Assembly (NCBI GenBank): GCA_019055375.1
Contig: JAHQIW010000834.1
Span: 56,759-120,758, forward strand
Source: Parelaphostrongylus tenuis
Lineage: Eukaryota > Nematoda > Chromadorea > Rhabditida > Metastrongylidae
Direction: 5' to 3'
Length of the DNA: 64,000 nt
Shown piece by piece: positions 21,700 to 32,134 of this stretch. The first letter of the stretch is position 1. Every line of letters starts with the position of its first letter. A program made the position numbers and the translations under genes. The notes beneath the pieces are model-generated. The model searched no databases. It saw only the letters and a program-made list of their open reading frames with translations, and was not told where the DNA came from.

Positions 21700-22340
21700 A
21701 ACATTTGTCGATTGACTCGTCGGCCGGTTCAGTGTGATAACCAGGAACAGATCATCGCTTGCGGTCAGGATACGATTACAAGTGGCATTACGCTAGATTC
21801 CACTATGTCTTTATCATTACACTCATCGCAATGTGATAAATTCAGATGTACTTTCATCTTTTAATGGACGTACATGAATACTGATATCCGATCCACTAAA
21901 ATCCAGAAAATATACATGGAACAGCTTTGTTTTGGAAATCGATGAAGGTTACACCGGTTGAAGCTGAATGTATAAGTGAAGTGAAGGATGAAGTTAAAGG
22001 TGAAGGTTTCTCTTTTGGTTCCCAGCTTATAGTGTCACTTTTATAGTAAAGCTTGTAAAGTTTTCCTATTGATTGGGATTATCAGCCTCATTTTGAGATT
22101 CTTTGTTTTGCCCACAGCATGAATAGATTAAGGATTCTACATCTAACATTTGCAGAATCTCAGCATCAACAGAGATATGAGCTGTTTCAATAGATCTGAA
22201 AGAAAATACCTATGTAAGAGGTCCTGTGGCGAAGGTTTCAAAATTTTTTGGGTTTTCAGTAAGCAGTAAAAGTTAAGCCAAGCCAGTTTGAAAGTCTCAG
22301 TTGTTTTTTGAGCGATCAAGCTAACACAAAGTCGGTAAGT
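21700..22340. other. Unassigned sequence
   Basis: No exon or repeat was recognised. This would hold the 3' flank of the minus-strand gene ending at 22346. Confidence 0.25.
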
Positions 22341-22345
22341 AATCT

Positions 22346-22915
22346 TTATTCGGCTATCGTCTCCACGTATTCGTCGTCTTCAAGGCCGATAATTCGAGTC
22401 GAATGCTCACCCGTCTTTCGTTCCCGCGTTGTGCTTTCGTTGTCGCTCCATATCAATCTTCTTCGATGGAGCACCGATAGGAGAACATTGTTTAATATTC
22501 GTTCCTGAACTTGTACTCAAGAGAAGGAAGCAGTTTTTTTTGTAAGAAACTCAATTTCTCACCACACCACCTTATTCATGAATGTGATTTGTGATATAGG
22601 AGGAAAGAGTTCAAAATAACAGCTTTGAATTCCACATGGAAATGCATTGTCATCACGGTAGGACCATTTTCTGACTAATCATGAAATGAGTTAGAACTTT
22701 TTTTGTCCCCATATTGAGTTTCAGATTCAACATTCTTCAATAGGTGAATTCGTAAAGTGTATAGTTTTATATCAAATGCTCAAGCTGTCACTTTGCCTCG
22801 AAATGTGCCATAATTCTCTCGAAATGCGAATGGCGTACACCCGACCATTTGCAGCGCTAGTTTTTTTCCCTCTTACTTGCCTTTGAATAATATCCAATAA
22901 GAAATCGCCATGGAA
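22346..22915 (-). CDS. Two-exon C-terminal part of an unidentified gene
   Basis: Minus strand. The terminal exon is 22346-22504: after acceptor AAGTTCAG it reads ERILNNVLLSVLHRRR ... IGLEDDEYVETIAE and a TAA stop, 53 codons with no interruption. An upstream small exon, 22877-22915, reads FHGDFLLDIIQRQ between acceptor TTCCGACCAG and donor CAAGTAAGAG. Both junctions are phase 0, so the frame continues. The upstream frame also stays open to about 23038, so the first exon may be longer. The poly(A)-like AATAAA overlaps the stop codon itself. No domain is recognised; the basic then acidic tail resembles a cytoplasmic C-terminus, which is inference. Confidence 0.45.
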
Positions 22916-23341
22916 CTGGTCGGAAAATGAATGAAAAGAGTAAGAAAAAGTAGAGAGAATAATAGATGAGTAGCGCCTACGCCCATTTCTTCGCCATCCC
23001 ATCAAGCTGAGTATCCTCGAAAATTCACAAACGATCAAGCTCCTTCACTGGTTACTACGTTCAGGTTTAGTGCAACATTATTTCTTGTTCTCATTGGGAA
23101 TTGTGGAGTTTTAGACACTATTTGCTTGTACATGTCTGACAGTCAAACCCCAAGAATTTTCCTTAATTGTCTACCTGCCTTTTTTCACTGTGAAATTTAG
23201 CAGCCCTTACACTTGACTAGTGTCCTCAAGTCCATCGTCCACAAGGCTCTTCAAGCCTATAGTGCTCAAGTACTGCTGCTGCTTTGACGCTTGTCGTCTT
23301 CATTATATATGCTAGTGAATGTGGCCTAGGCAATCCTCTAG

Positions 23342-23524
23342 AGTATTGGGATAGCGCACCTAGACCGTTCCCTTTTGGATTGCAGAAATGGAGCTGATTA
23401 CGAGAAGACTTATGCCGATTTCCCGACCCGTTGGGATGATGATCGAGCTAGCACTGTGCCTTTGGTTAACGATGTCAATCTCAGTGCTATCCATACCTTT
23501 CAAAAAATAACCACCAAAAACTGA
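23342..23524 (+). CDS. Candidate terminal exon
   Basis: The plus-strand frame is open for 60 codons from acceptor CCTCTAG to a TGA. It reads IAHLDRSLLDCRNGADYEK, then TYADFPTRWDDDR, then VPLVNDVNLSAIHTFQ. An alternative acceptor lies at 23385 (TTGGATTGCAG), which would start the exon in the middle of this run. The composition is protein-like. No upstream partner exon was identified and no family is recognised. Confidence 0.35.
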   Translation, partial: SIGIAHLDRSLLDCRNGADYEKTYADFPTRWDDDRASTVPLVNDVNLSAIHTFQKITTKN

Positions 23525-23529
23525 TTTTA

Positions 23530-24080
23530 TCAGTATTTAGAACACAAAAACTAATTATAAAATCCCAAAAAATCTCCTATGATTTAGAAAATTAGCCTGC
23601 AATTGCAAACCGTTACCTTTTATTTGATAGTAGAACATACTATGGAAATTTCCCTACGCAACAAGCTTATTATTGGAATCAAAATTTTCAAGACATCGGT
23701 AGACTTCAAAAACATCAAAATCTAAAAGATAATGTTCACTGGCAGTTGGAGATATACTCCTTTTCGCGAGGATGTTAATTTTTCCATTGAAAAAGCAAGG
23801 TTTTGGGAAGTATTAGCGTTAATCTAGTTGAAATTATTCATGCGGAGATCTCATCAGTGATATTTTGTCGTTTGATGATAATTTCATCTGAGAACTTGAT
23901 TAACTCAAATATGTACTCGAACACGCACCAATCTTCGTGACCGTCCGAACGGCGCACTTAGCTAAGGGTCACAATGGCCCTCATCGTCCGCAAGGGTATA
24001 TCCAAGAGAAAGTAATGTTCTCTCTTTAAAACTCCATTCCATGGGCAATCTTCTCGATTCGAAGTCATAATTCTTAATTA
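23530..24080. other. Unassigned AT-rich sequence
   Basis: No exon or repeat was recognised. Confidence 0.25.
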
Positions 24081-24084
24081 GAAT

Positions 24085-25008
24085 CAGCGTTCCTTTTGAT
24101 TCGGAGGGAACAAATGAAAAACCGATTTCATTTGCTGGAAAAGAACTTTTCATAATAATGTCAGTAACCATTCGAAAGCTAAAATTTGATGCTACAGCCA
24201 CTCATCGCTGGTTTTCTGAAACACTCCTTTATGACGTCGTAACATTCAAAATAAAGTCATGTTTCGTAAAATCACGTGTTTTTTTCTCTAATCTCGCCTA
24301 TATTTCGCTGGCCGATATTCCTTCCTTAAAGTGCTATACTAAAACTCTAGCACAAGCTTCAAAGCTTAAAAATATGTTTGTTTTTCGAAAAAGCTCTTTC
24401 AATTTTCTGATCTCGTGTGGTCTTTTGATATCTGCTATGAACCTCGCCGAAACAGAGCTCTTTCTTAAGACTCTTAGTACTCATCTGATAGCGTGAGTTT
24501 CCTGATTCTAGCGTCGTGCTTGTTTTCTGGAAATGCGATTTATCAGGAAAAGTAAGATCGAGTTTTAAATATTTGGCAAATTGTTTACAGGCTATCCGAT
24601 AAGGCGAGGGCCACGGCAGGGCGGGCAAGGCGGCAAGGGGCGGGGCAAAGTGAGACAATCTAAATTCTGTTAGTCAATTGGCAATTTTACTCCGCTTTGA
24701 AAGAACTTGCAGGTAAGACGATTGACTGAGATGCTACAGAAATTTCTCTACACATTGACATGCTTTTTCGCTTCCAGCGAATATACGCGTGATAAAAAAT
24801 GAATGCGAAAGGCGAGTGCGAAACATAATTTTTTTATCTGCATGCTACAACGTTATAAAGGGATGTTTTAAGAAACCGGTGAAGTGGGAGTTGTGAGCAC
24901 AAGTCTCGGCTTTCGAATGGTTACCAGAACTACTATCAAAAGTTCCTCACTCGCGAATGAGATCAGTTTTTCATTTGTTTCCTGATCAGAAAGAACCAGA
25001 ATCAGTTT
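24085..25008. mobile_element. Long-inverted-repeat foldback element, family G, copy 1
   Basis: Both ends carry long inverted repeats. On the left, ggaacaaatgaaaaaccgat, then agtaaccattcgaaagct and gctggttttct; on the right, the reverse complement, ending aaaaactgat and caaatgaaaa when read inward. The inner left arm (acagagctctttctt, then cgtgcttgttttctgg) matches 51080-51160. The arms total roughly 350 bases each. There is no transposase, so it is non-autonomous. Related copies lie at 36190-36560 and 50915-51700. ORFs inside (24158-24496, 24359-24658) are not genes. Confidence 0.65.
24606..24652 (+). other. G-rich tract, possible G-quadruplex
   Basis: Within the centre of the foldback element, runs of three or four G are spaced closely: GGGCGGG, then about ten bases, then GGGGCGGGG. 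This is by far the most G-rich stretch in an AT-rich window and fits a quadruplex pattern with loops of 1, 10 and 1. Confidence 0.4.
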
Positions 25009-25009
25009 G

Positions 25010-25990
25010 AAACGTGTTATTTCGCAGTTTTATTTTGCTTTTCATGGAGAGTTTTTTCTTTTTAATCATGCTTCTAATGCTTACAAAGACTAAAAGAGTA
25101 GCTTAATTGTCTATGGAACTTCATTCTAAGCGATCTCAGCAATATGAAAATAGCGGCAAAGTATTACTTTCAATGCTTTTTAGGACTTTTCGTATAAATT
25201 AATGGAAGTTCAACGGTGCTTACTTCACACAAAATTTGTTTACATTCTTACGTAATTGAGCCTTATCTATAGCAGAGATATAACGAAAGAAAACGCACAA
25301 AAAAAGCCTTTTCATTTCTGCCGTCACACTGGAAGAAAGTTGACCGCCGAATTGTCTTAGGGTGCTATGGAAACCAGCTTTCTCAATTTTCCAAGAATAA
25401 CACAGGGAGCTAATCAATGTCGCACAGTAATTGTGCTCCTATTCAATAAGACTCACCATGTAATTTTCGTTATCTAGTCAATAGGTGTACTGTCTAGAAG
25501 GCCTTAGGAAAATTGGATTCGTCTTCCGACTTTGTGCTTTCAAAAATTTCCCAAAGCGAAAACAAAAACGTGTTCGAAACATTTCGATTCTTGTGCTTAT
25601 TCTTTCGGATGAGGAACGACAACCCACAGTGGGGGAGTCGCCATGTCTGAGGGCGGGTGCCTTTCGACTACCTACTTTGATGACGGTGGTTACACGTATA
25701 CGTATAGGTCTGAGGCACTATGACCATATGTTCGTTTTGTTACAACTAAGCCGAGCTAGTCTGAGATCGCGTAGCGGTTTTTCGTCATCGCTCGTTCACT
25801 CAGTCGTTCACTCACTCAGCCGCTCATTCATTTCCTCAATACACTCGACTCATTCATGACGTGCAATGAGACGAATGTCTTTGCACACATTCCACCTGCT
25901 GAAAATGCTAATCTGCGAAATACTAATCCATCTATTTCAGACTGATTAATGTCTAAAGCTATATCCTTTTTGAAAATCAAATAGAAATAA
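25010..25990. other. Unassigned sequence with TCAYTCAY-like tract
   Basis: No convincing gene was seen. A 124-codon plus ORF (25485-25859) ends in low-complexity (tcactcactcag) repeats and lacks motifs. The stretch 25620-25760 is richer in GC and could be a regulatory or repeat segment. Confidence 0.25.
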
Positions 25991-25995
25991 GCTCA

Positions 25996-26343
25996 TCACT
26001 GTCCAAAACCGGTCTTTCCTTCTCTATTGAGTTCCCATTTATTGTAATGATCAACAACGTGACTAATTATCATGTTTTCAATAATCAAACAGATGTAGCT
26101 TTGACGTTTCAATATTGGTGCTGTAGAGGCTGTGAAGAACTTTTCGTTAGATTCTTTGATATTTTGCGCGATGTACGCAAATTTGGGTAAATGTAAAATC
26201 TTATCAATCAAAAGATTACAGTTTGAAAGCCTCTGATACACGCAGGATATACCTCGATACATGCTACATAAGCTTAGCTTTGATACAACCGGCTTTTGCG
26301 GAGCACACCTGCCATCTCTATTGTCATTAAACCCACTATGCAT
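25996..26343 (-). CDS. Uncharacterised ORF, 115 codons
   Basis: A continuous minus-strand frame from ATG to stop. The composition is protein-like (SMYRGISCVYQRLSN, then LHLPKFAYIAQNIKESN and HVVDHYNKWELNREGK), with several Cys near the N-terminus. A possible splice donor (GGCAG then GTGTGC) lies near its start, so it could be part of a split gene. No domain is recognised. Length alone is weak evidence in AT-rich DNA. Confidence 0.3.
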   Translation of the reverse strand: MHSGFNDNRDGRCAPQKPVVSKLSLCSMYRGISCVYQRLSNCNLLIDKILHLPKFAYIAQNIKESNEKFFTASTAPILKRQSYICLIIENMIISHVVDHYNKWELNREGKTGFGQ

Positions 26344-26881
26344 TGAATGTGACTCTCTCGAGTATTAGTGAAACTGTCATCTGTACCTGTCGCGGGTCAA
26401 AGTCAAATAGCATTCGTTTTGAAAAAGCACAACGAGCATCATATTTATCTTCCTGGAACTTTATGGATTAGTCTAAGTGTCGTAATGGATCTCGTATTGC
26501 TAAACGAGAACGAATTGTTAGCATTAATTTTTTTGTTACGTGTCATCGACATCTAGTTGCAAACATAACTTGGTCAACTTTTGACGTTAAAATATCAGTC
26601 TAATAGGCACAACATTCCAAGAGATTTTGGGAATTAGAACCTTCACACTTTTTGTCAATGTGCGCATAGTTTGAAGCTTATTGTGCTCACTATAAATTAT
26701 CGTAAACTGAGCATCACCACTATATTTCATGCAATTAGGTAATGGCTTTTGGCCTGATTGATATGAGTAGTAATCCGCAAATACACCACCACATCTGCGG
26801 ATCTATTCATGATCTCATGCATAAGTATTAAGGGTGATAAGTGTAAGTCAATCCGGCGCCTTCTCGTGCGTCACTTGATCA

Positions 26882-27205
26882 TTAGAAGTCTAACCTCGCA
26901 ACTAGGCAGGCTACTTCCCTCACACGAGAAAGTTCCTCTATTTTCATATCCTGGAAATGAGAAAATTATTATGACTAGGTAAACGTGACTATCAAGCAAA
27001 GCTAATAATGAACATCTGCAAGCAATGACATACGCAGTGATTTTTCTCTGATCGATCTGCCAACGTTCACCTGAGGACATCTGCTATCCAGCCCTTTACA
27101 TCTTCGAGGTGTTTTGCAAGTTGTGCGACCACTCATGGACTTCTGGACTTTTTATCCAACTCCAGAAACTGACTATGACATGGTGTTTCGATGGGGTAGA
27201 TGCAA
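26882..27205 (-). CDS. Three-exon C-terminal gene model with one in-frame TGA
   Basis: Minus strand. Exon 27071-27205 follows a pyrimidine-rich acceptor (TTATCGCTCCAG) and reads CIYPIETPCHSQFLEL, then, after a TGA at 27133-27135, VVAQLAKHLEDVKGWIADVL. It joins across a 55-base intron to exon 26985-27015 (CSLLALLDSH). That joins across a 34-base intron (acceptor CATTTCCAG) to exon 26882-26950 (DMKIEELSRVREVACLVARLDF, stop). The phases agree at both junctions. No family is recognised. The TGA may mark a pseudogene, an error or a wrong first exon boundary. The 34-base intron is unusually short. Confidence 0.42.
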
Positions 27206-27344
27206 CTGGAGCGATAAGAAAGCAACAGTCAGAAAAGAACACAAAGGAAAAGAGATGAAAGATGGGGAATAAGACGTTCGGCGTCAACTGATCACTAAGG
27301 AATTCGATTCCAATAGATGTTGTAAGTGTGATTAAAATCATATC

Positions 27345-28100
27345 TAGCCTATAACAATCACATGTCGCAGAATACGGGTGTACTAAGTCAATAAGAGTTG
27401 CCAGGTAACTACAAAATTGTAGACTTTAGAGGATAGAAGAATTCAGTCAGTCGACTTCACGGGACCCCTTTCTACGCTCCATTCAAAGAATATATGGGCA
27501 ATAATAAAGCAACCTGACCCACATTTTATGCACTGGTCTAATTGTTGCATTCTGCTGTGGTGCTACGTTAAACTGAATCAGCAAAGCTATCAGATTTTTG
27601 ATATTGCTACACAGCTATTGTTTCTAAACGTGCTTCATTTAGAACTAGCTTTCGTTATTTTTCATAAGCTGAATATCTTGCATTTATAATTCAAAGGAGA
27701 CCAGTGACAGTCATTCAAAACAGCGACCTATTCTTCATGTCTTGCACCACCAATGATCTTTTTTTATCTGTCAACGCATATGAGTATTTCATCAGAAAAT
27801 TTAGCATGTAGAAATTGTCGCTTAGTAGAATGTAATGCCGTATGATAATCTGCCACGTAACTTGAAATGTACACTTCTGCACAGACTTGTATCGCAGAAC
27901 GATGAAGGAAAGCCACTACTGGACAATTCTAGACATTTGGTTTGGAGACGCGGTAGCTAAGGACCATTAGCGTTATATTGAGAGCTTCGTGGATTTGAAA
28001 TTTCTAATAGTTCCATGAAGCCATATGACACCATCAGGTCATTAGTGACGTTGCCAAAATAATTAGTGAATTCAAGTGTGAGCTAGAACAAGGAAGGCGC
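27345..28100. other. Unassigned sequence
   Basis: No exon or repeat was recognised. Confidence 0.25.
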
Positions 28101-28195
28101 TGTCTCTTTAAAGCATCGTCATATAATTTTCGCTTTGCCTAATCTCTAATATACTCGTGTTCAAGAGAAAGTTGATACTTAATACTTTGGATATT

Positions 28196-28314
28196 CGCAT
28201 TCCTTCGCGTATGACAGCTTCAGCATCCTGCAAATGTTCGAAAGATCCCATTCGGGCTGGTAGCGCTTGAGTTCGAGTGATGACCGCTCCCCGCTCCCGG
28301 CTGAGCACCTGTGC
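28196..28314 (-). CDS. Candidate exon
   Basis: The minus-strand frame reads VLSRERGAVITRTQALPAR, then MGSFEHLQDAEAVIREGMRISK, between an AG (GACGCACAG) and a GT (CCAAA then GTATTAAG). It is amphipathic and charged, with helix-like composition. A second frame over the same bases is also open for longer (28179-28490), so the assignment is uncertain. It could be an upstream exon of the model at 26882-27205, but no linking phase was established. Confidence 0.27.
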
Positions 28315-28499
28315 GTCAATCGTTTAGTACACTCGGCTTCTCGGCTGTAGAATGAACTCCCACAACTTGTGTGTGATGACATTCGTCTCAATTTCTCGCT
28401 AACATCACGTCTACGAAGATCAGTTTGCTGTACGATTTTACATCTTACATGCTGAGCGAATAATTCTACAAATCCAACAGTACTCTTCAATCAAAAGCA

Positions 28500-29680
28500 T
28501 TTCTTCCCAACACAATAATCAGTCCTCAAAGTGATCTCTTTATGACTCTTCCTCTCCTCTATCTTTCTCTTGATCAGTCTCTAGCCTGAGAAAAATTCAT
28601 ATTTTCGAAATTAGATAGCAGTAAAACAAAGTTGCTAGTCGTATAGTTCAGTAGTTGATATCGTTCTGAAAGGGATTGATTATACTACTGTTGATAGCTC
28701 TAAAAGGAAAGCTCTACAAGATCTACAAGCTCTACAAGGGATTATAAATTAATGAAGAAATGCTAGTTTTGAATTTAGTAGAAAGTATTATCACAAGATT
28801 AAACTTTCTGAGCGATTAATTTGGAACCCAGCAAATCCACGTTTTTTTTTGAGATCTAGTGAAATCAATAACTGCGAGGATTTGCACGGGAACAGATAAG
28901 AGAATCACAAGTACTGCCAATTGGTTCATCTAATATCTTTTCACTCTTTCTACTCTCTGCTTTTCCCGACATACTAACAATTTCATACGTTTTATTTCAT
29001 ATTTATGAGAATTTTGATCTATGAATTCTACGCTTCTGAGCCGCCAAGGACGATATATGTAACAGCCTAAGCAGAAGGAGAGAAATCTCGGTTTTTTATC
29101 AGCCGAAGCTGAATATAGTTGTCTACAACAACATGCATCACATAACATAGAGCATAATCCTTCATGCATCTCTCAATAACAAAAAAAACTTACTTTTGCG
29201 AAAATCCGACAAAATACTTTTGGTTGACATATGGCTTGAATATCCGAAACTTCGATAGCTTTTACAAAAACGTTGCATGACTTTTATAACTGCCAGATGA
29301 AAATTCCAGTCTACTCCATGTTCACAACAATTATTCGAATGTCGTTTGAGTCAGCTTCATCACTTGTGAAAATTTCAACAAACGCAAGAGAGTGTTCCCA
29401 TTCTGTCGAATATTCGCGATAATCTGTTGTAGAATACAGTGTTATGACTACTCGCGCTCTAAATTTCGTTTTGAGCATCAATTCCATAATCAAAATATGT
29501 AACACACTTCTTCAACGCAGCTTATTTTATTCCAACTTCCTAGCATTTTACCTATACTCAAAGTCAATAAGAACTTAAACAAGCCAAAGCGTGGCTAGTT
29601 TTGAACGCAGAAATAGAAGAGTATCTACCTGAATACTGACTGTGCAAATCTGCCAAGACAGGCTTTCTAATAGACTCGGC
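28500..29680. other. Unassigned 1.2-kb block
   Basis: No exon, repeat or RNA was recognised. The minus ORFs at 28930 and 29311 lack motifs. Confidence 0.25.
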
Positions 29681-29689
29681 ATTTTTCTG

Positions 29690-30340
29690 TAACTTCTTGT
29701 TTTCTCCTTTTGAATTAAACAGAAGGTTTCTGCTCAAACAGCCAACCTTTCGACGGTTTCACCTTTATCGAAGCCTGGAAAGATCAAATTGTCCGCAACC
29801 CAGGCAAAGCAAATGCCTTCATTACTTCATGAGAAAACTCATCAAACTTAGGTCTCAATCACTTTGGGCACAAAATAGCCTTCAACAAATTTACCGCTTC
29901 TTCTAGCCCTCCACTGAGTTGTCCAAGTGGAGATTAACCGGGAAGAGATCACACGAACTTCGAATGCACCTTCCCCATCAAAGTAACATTCGTATAAACT
30001 GTCTCATTTCACGTGTGATAGCGAGGCAATCCTCCGGGCAGATGATGTTTGAAATTTACACCGTTATGCGTCTGAGTCCTAAGCGAATTTAGCGCGGTAT
30101 CAAGTCCAGCTTTATTGCCGTCTAGGTATTCCTTTATACGGGCGCAAAATGGCCTACCCGTTTTGCCAATGTATTTTTGCCACACGCTTTACAAAAGATT
30201 AGATAAACTGTATCTATGATTACTAAACTTCGTAATTGACTCAAAAAGAATGAACGAGGAATATTTTGTACTTGCTCTAAAAATGTCCGAACAAATTATA
30301 CCTTTCCTTCGAGTGCTTTATTAAGACCACACTCAAATTT
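29690..30340 (-). pseudogene. Penelope-like element, GIY-YIG endonuclease and 3' end
   Basis: Minus strand. Near 30190-30110 the reading KYIGKTGRPFCARIKEYLDG is the GIY-YIG endonuclease signature of PLEs, followed by GLDTALNSLRTQTHNG and NFKHHLPGG. It then decays into the C-terminus and a 3' tail that matches 20466-20663. PLEs encode a telomerase-like reverse transcriptase fused to this nuclease; the RT part is not visible here. Stops and frameshifts are present upstream and downstream. A fragment with FECGLNKALE near 30330 has a counterpart at 57725, both next to hammerhead-bearing repeats. Confidence 0.7.
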
Positions 30341-30680
30341 CAATAGATCCTTTCATTATTATTTGAGCCAACATGTCATACGGTCTGGTAAGGACTCTTG
30401 TACAGCCCGAGACACGTGTTTCGTCCTTACAGACTCATCGGCCGGGCAGAACCCGTCGTCTGTCGATCTTTTTATAGTCAGTTCCCTCGGGAGCGTTACA
30501 CTCCTTATAGAGAGTTGTCGACGACGTACGTTTTACACTCTATGTCAAGCGAAATTTTCACCTAACACAGAGTGTTTTCGCACTCGATTGCTAGCTGGCT
30601 GGTATTTTTATCATATTATACCTTTCCGAAAACACTCTGTGTTAGGTGAAAATTTCGCTTGACATAGAGTGTAAAATATC
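30341..30680. repeat. Hammerhead-bearing terminal repeat with perfect inverted repeat, family E
   Basis: The left part is collinear with the left arm of the 57738-58299 palindrome (ttgagcc..catgt, acacgtgttt, cactcgattgct). Within it, 30531-30580 and 30627-30676 are exact reverse complements over all 50 bases (cgaaaacactctgtg at the start of the right arm), separated by 46 bases. A perfect repeat in such decayed surroundings implies a recent origin or gene conversion. The ORF 30363-30662 is not a gene. Confidence 0.65.
30405..30447 (-). ncRNA. Hammerhead ribozyme motif with core substitution
   Basis: Minus strand: stem I GCCCGG, core CCGATGA (consensus CTGATGA, so U4 is C), stem II GTCT-GTAA-GGAC with a GNRA-type loop, GAAAC, a two-base-pair stem III with loop ACGT, GTC as the cleavage triplet, and TCGGGC closing stem I. 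The architecture is complete; the core change probably lowers or abolishes cleavage. Confidence 0.55.
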
Positions 30681-30689
30681 TCATATTAT

Positions 30690-31320
30690 GATTATACTAA
30701 ATTTTCGCCACATGTGTGACCTGGCCATTCATACGTCCATTCGTCAAGCATTTCGCGCGAACAGGATGTTTAGTGAGCAAGGGACCACCGAAGACGCCCA
30801 TTCATAGGCGAACAAGAAAAACGCATACGGATTAGTTGTTGTGGCTCGCGATGTGCCATCACTGTCCTCCTAGCGATTTGTCACTGACGTCTTAATGTTG
30901 CGGGTGAAAGGTGAACACGGCTGTTTCTCTCTTGTCTATTGGGTCACAGCTCAATAGTTTAAACCTCAGCCACAGTGAACGACCAAGCTATAAACGATAA
31001 TCACGGCAGCCACCTCCCACAGACTGTTAGAAGTGTGCCTTCTCAGTTTTGAGAAAAAAAGTACAAATTTCGAAACATTTTCGGAAATTCGAAAAGTGTG
31101 TAAAAAGTATTGCAGAAATATGATTGCAGAACTTTCTTACAGCTTAGCAAAGCACAATCTTTCTTATTATAGTACGTTGAGACTATTTTAACAAAACTTA
31201 CGCTGAGTTGGACATTGCCTCCAAATGCGGATGACATACGTTTTGACAACTTCACCTTCTTCAGCGCCAAGGAGACGTTTACACCAAATCAAACTCAATT
31301 AATCGCTAAATTTTTTCCTA
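30690..31320. other. Unassigned sequence
   Basis: No exon or repeat was recognised. Confidence 0.25.
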
Positions 31321-31326
31321 TAAAAG

Positions 31327-31620
31327 CTAAAGGATGCAGCTCTCGGCGTTGATCAGTCCCTGAGGGATGCTCCATGTATTCGCCTTCAATTTTTGATTTC
31401 GTTTGAGGTGATTGAATGCATATCTGGCCTTTACAATGATTCTCCACGGCCTCACGCTGTATCAAGTCAGTGCTGATTCATCTCAGACAAGTCTCATATC
31501 AGTCTGTTGCCAATGCACCGATCCCGGAGAGATGGATGGCTCAGTGATCCATGAACGCGAGATTGAACCATCGACCTTGTGTGCAACGCAGAGCACATCT
31601 GAGCACTACGTCACGTGCAC
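31327..31620 (-). repeat. tRNA-derived SINE, family A, copy 5
   Basis: The reverse complement of the family A consensus. It runs from ctctcggcgttgatcagtcc at the SINE 3' end through gtttgaggtgattgaatgca to the B box region (gagattgaaccatcgacc) near 31560. Confidence 0.75.
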
Positions 31621-31829
31621 GTCTTTCTCTTTCTTTTAGAAACAGTCCAAAATTCCTTTTTACATTTGGTGGAAATTCGTGAAATCCAACTAGCTATGCA
31701 GGCAAGGCTCCAGTGTACTGTTACACACTATGAAAAATGACCCATTTCATCACCGGAAAACACTAGGAAACAAATCTGAGATAAGGTGCCTTACCATTTC
31801 TTATGTTTAGACACTCCCACTTTTGTCCA

Positions 31830-32130
31830 TCACTGTACTTTTGAAATTCATCGGAAAGATCAAGAAGAGTAGACCACTTTGTGCCCGCATAATAGAGCAC
31901 CTGGGTGGAAAGTCGGAAAATCCTAGAAGTGCACCACTAGGTGAGCGTAGAGTAGGAAGACATAAAGGTGACGAAAGTGACGTGCTTATTGGAATCTTAG
32001 GGCGTGAGTCGGAAATAGCGGCGCGGAAAACTGTTGAGGCTTTTCGCATGTACTTCAAAAGTCCAGGTACGAACGGAAGATGAGAGTATGCGGACATAAT
32101 AAATGATGGCACCCTTTCTCACATTTGTTT
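31830..32130 (+). pseudogene. Penelope-like element GIY-YIG endonuclease, best copy
   Basis: The plus-strand frame is open from about 31823 to 32083. It reads FIGKIKKSRPLCARIIEHLGGK (family YIGxTxRPLxxRIxEH), then SAPLGERRVGRHKGDESDV, then ESEIAARKTVEAFRMYFKSPGTN. This last block is the conserved PLE C-terminal motif (ARKTLEAFWI..KSP.MNR). The GIY-YIG nuclease nicks DNA to prime reverse transcription. The Arg of the nuclease core and the Glu of the ARKTxEAF helix are kept. The upstream RT is missing and the first GIY residues are not evident. It is a fragment, but little decayed. Confidence 0.7.
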
Positions 32131-32134
32131 CTAG

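Noticed and set aside
29697..29906. Plus ORF similar in protein to the minus ORF at 20466-20663
   Set aside because: The similarity is explained by homologous PLE 3' DNA in both places, read on the non-coding strand; kept only as a repeat.
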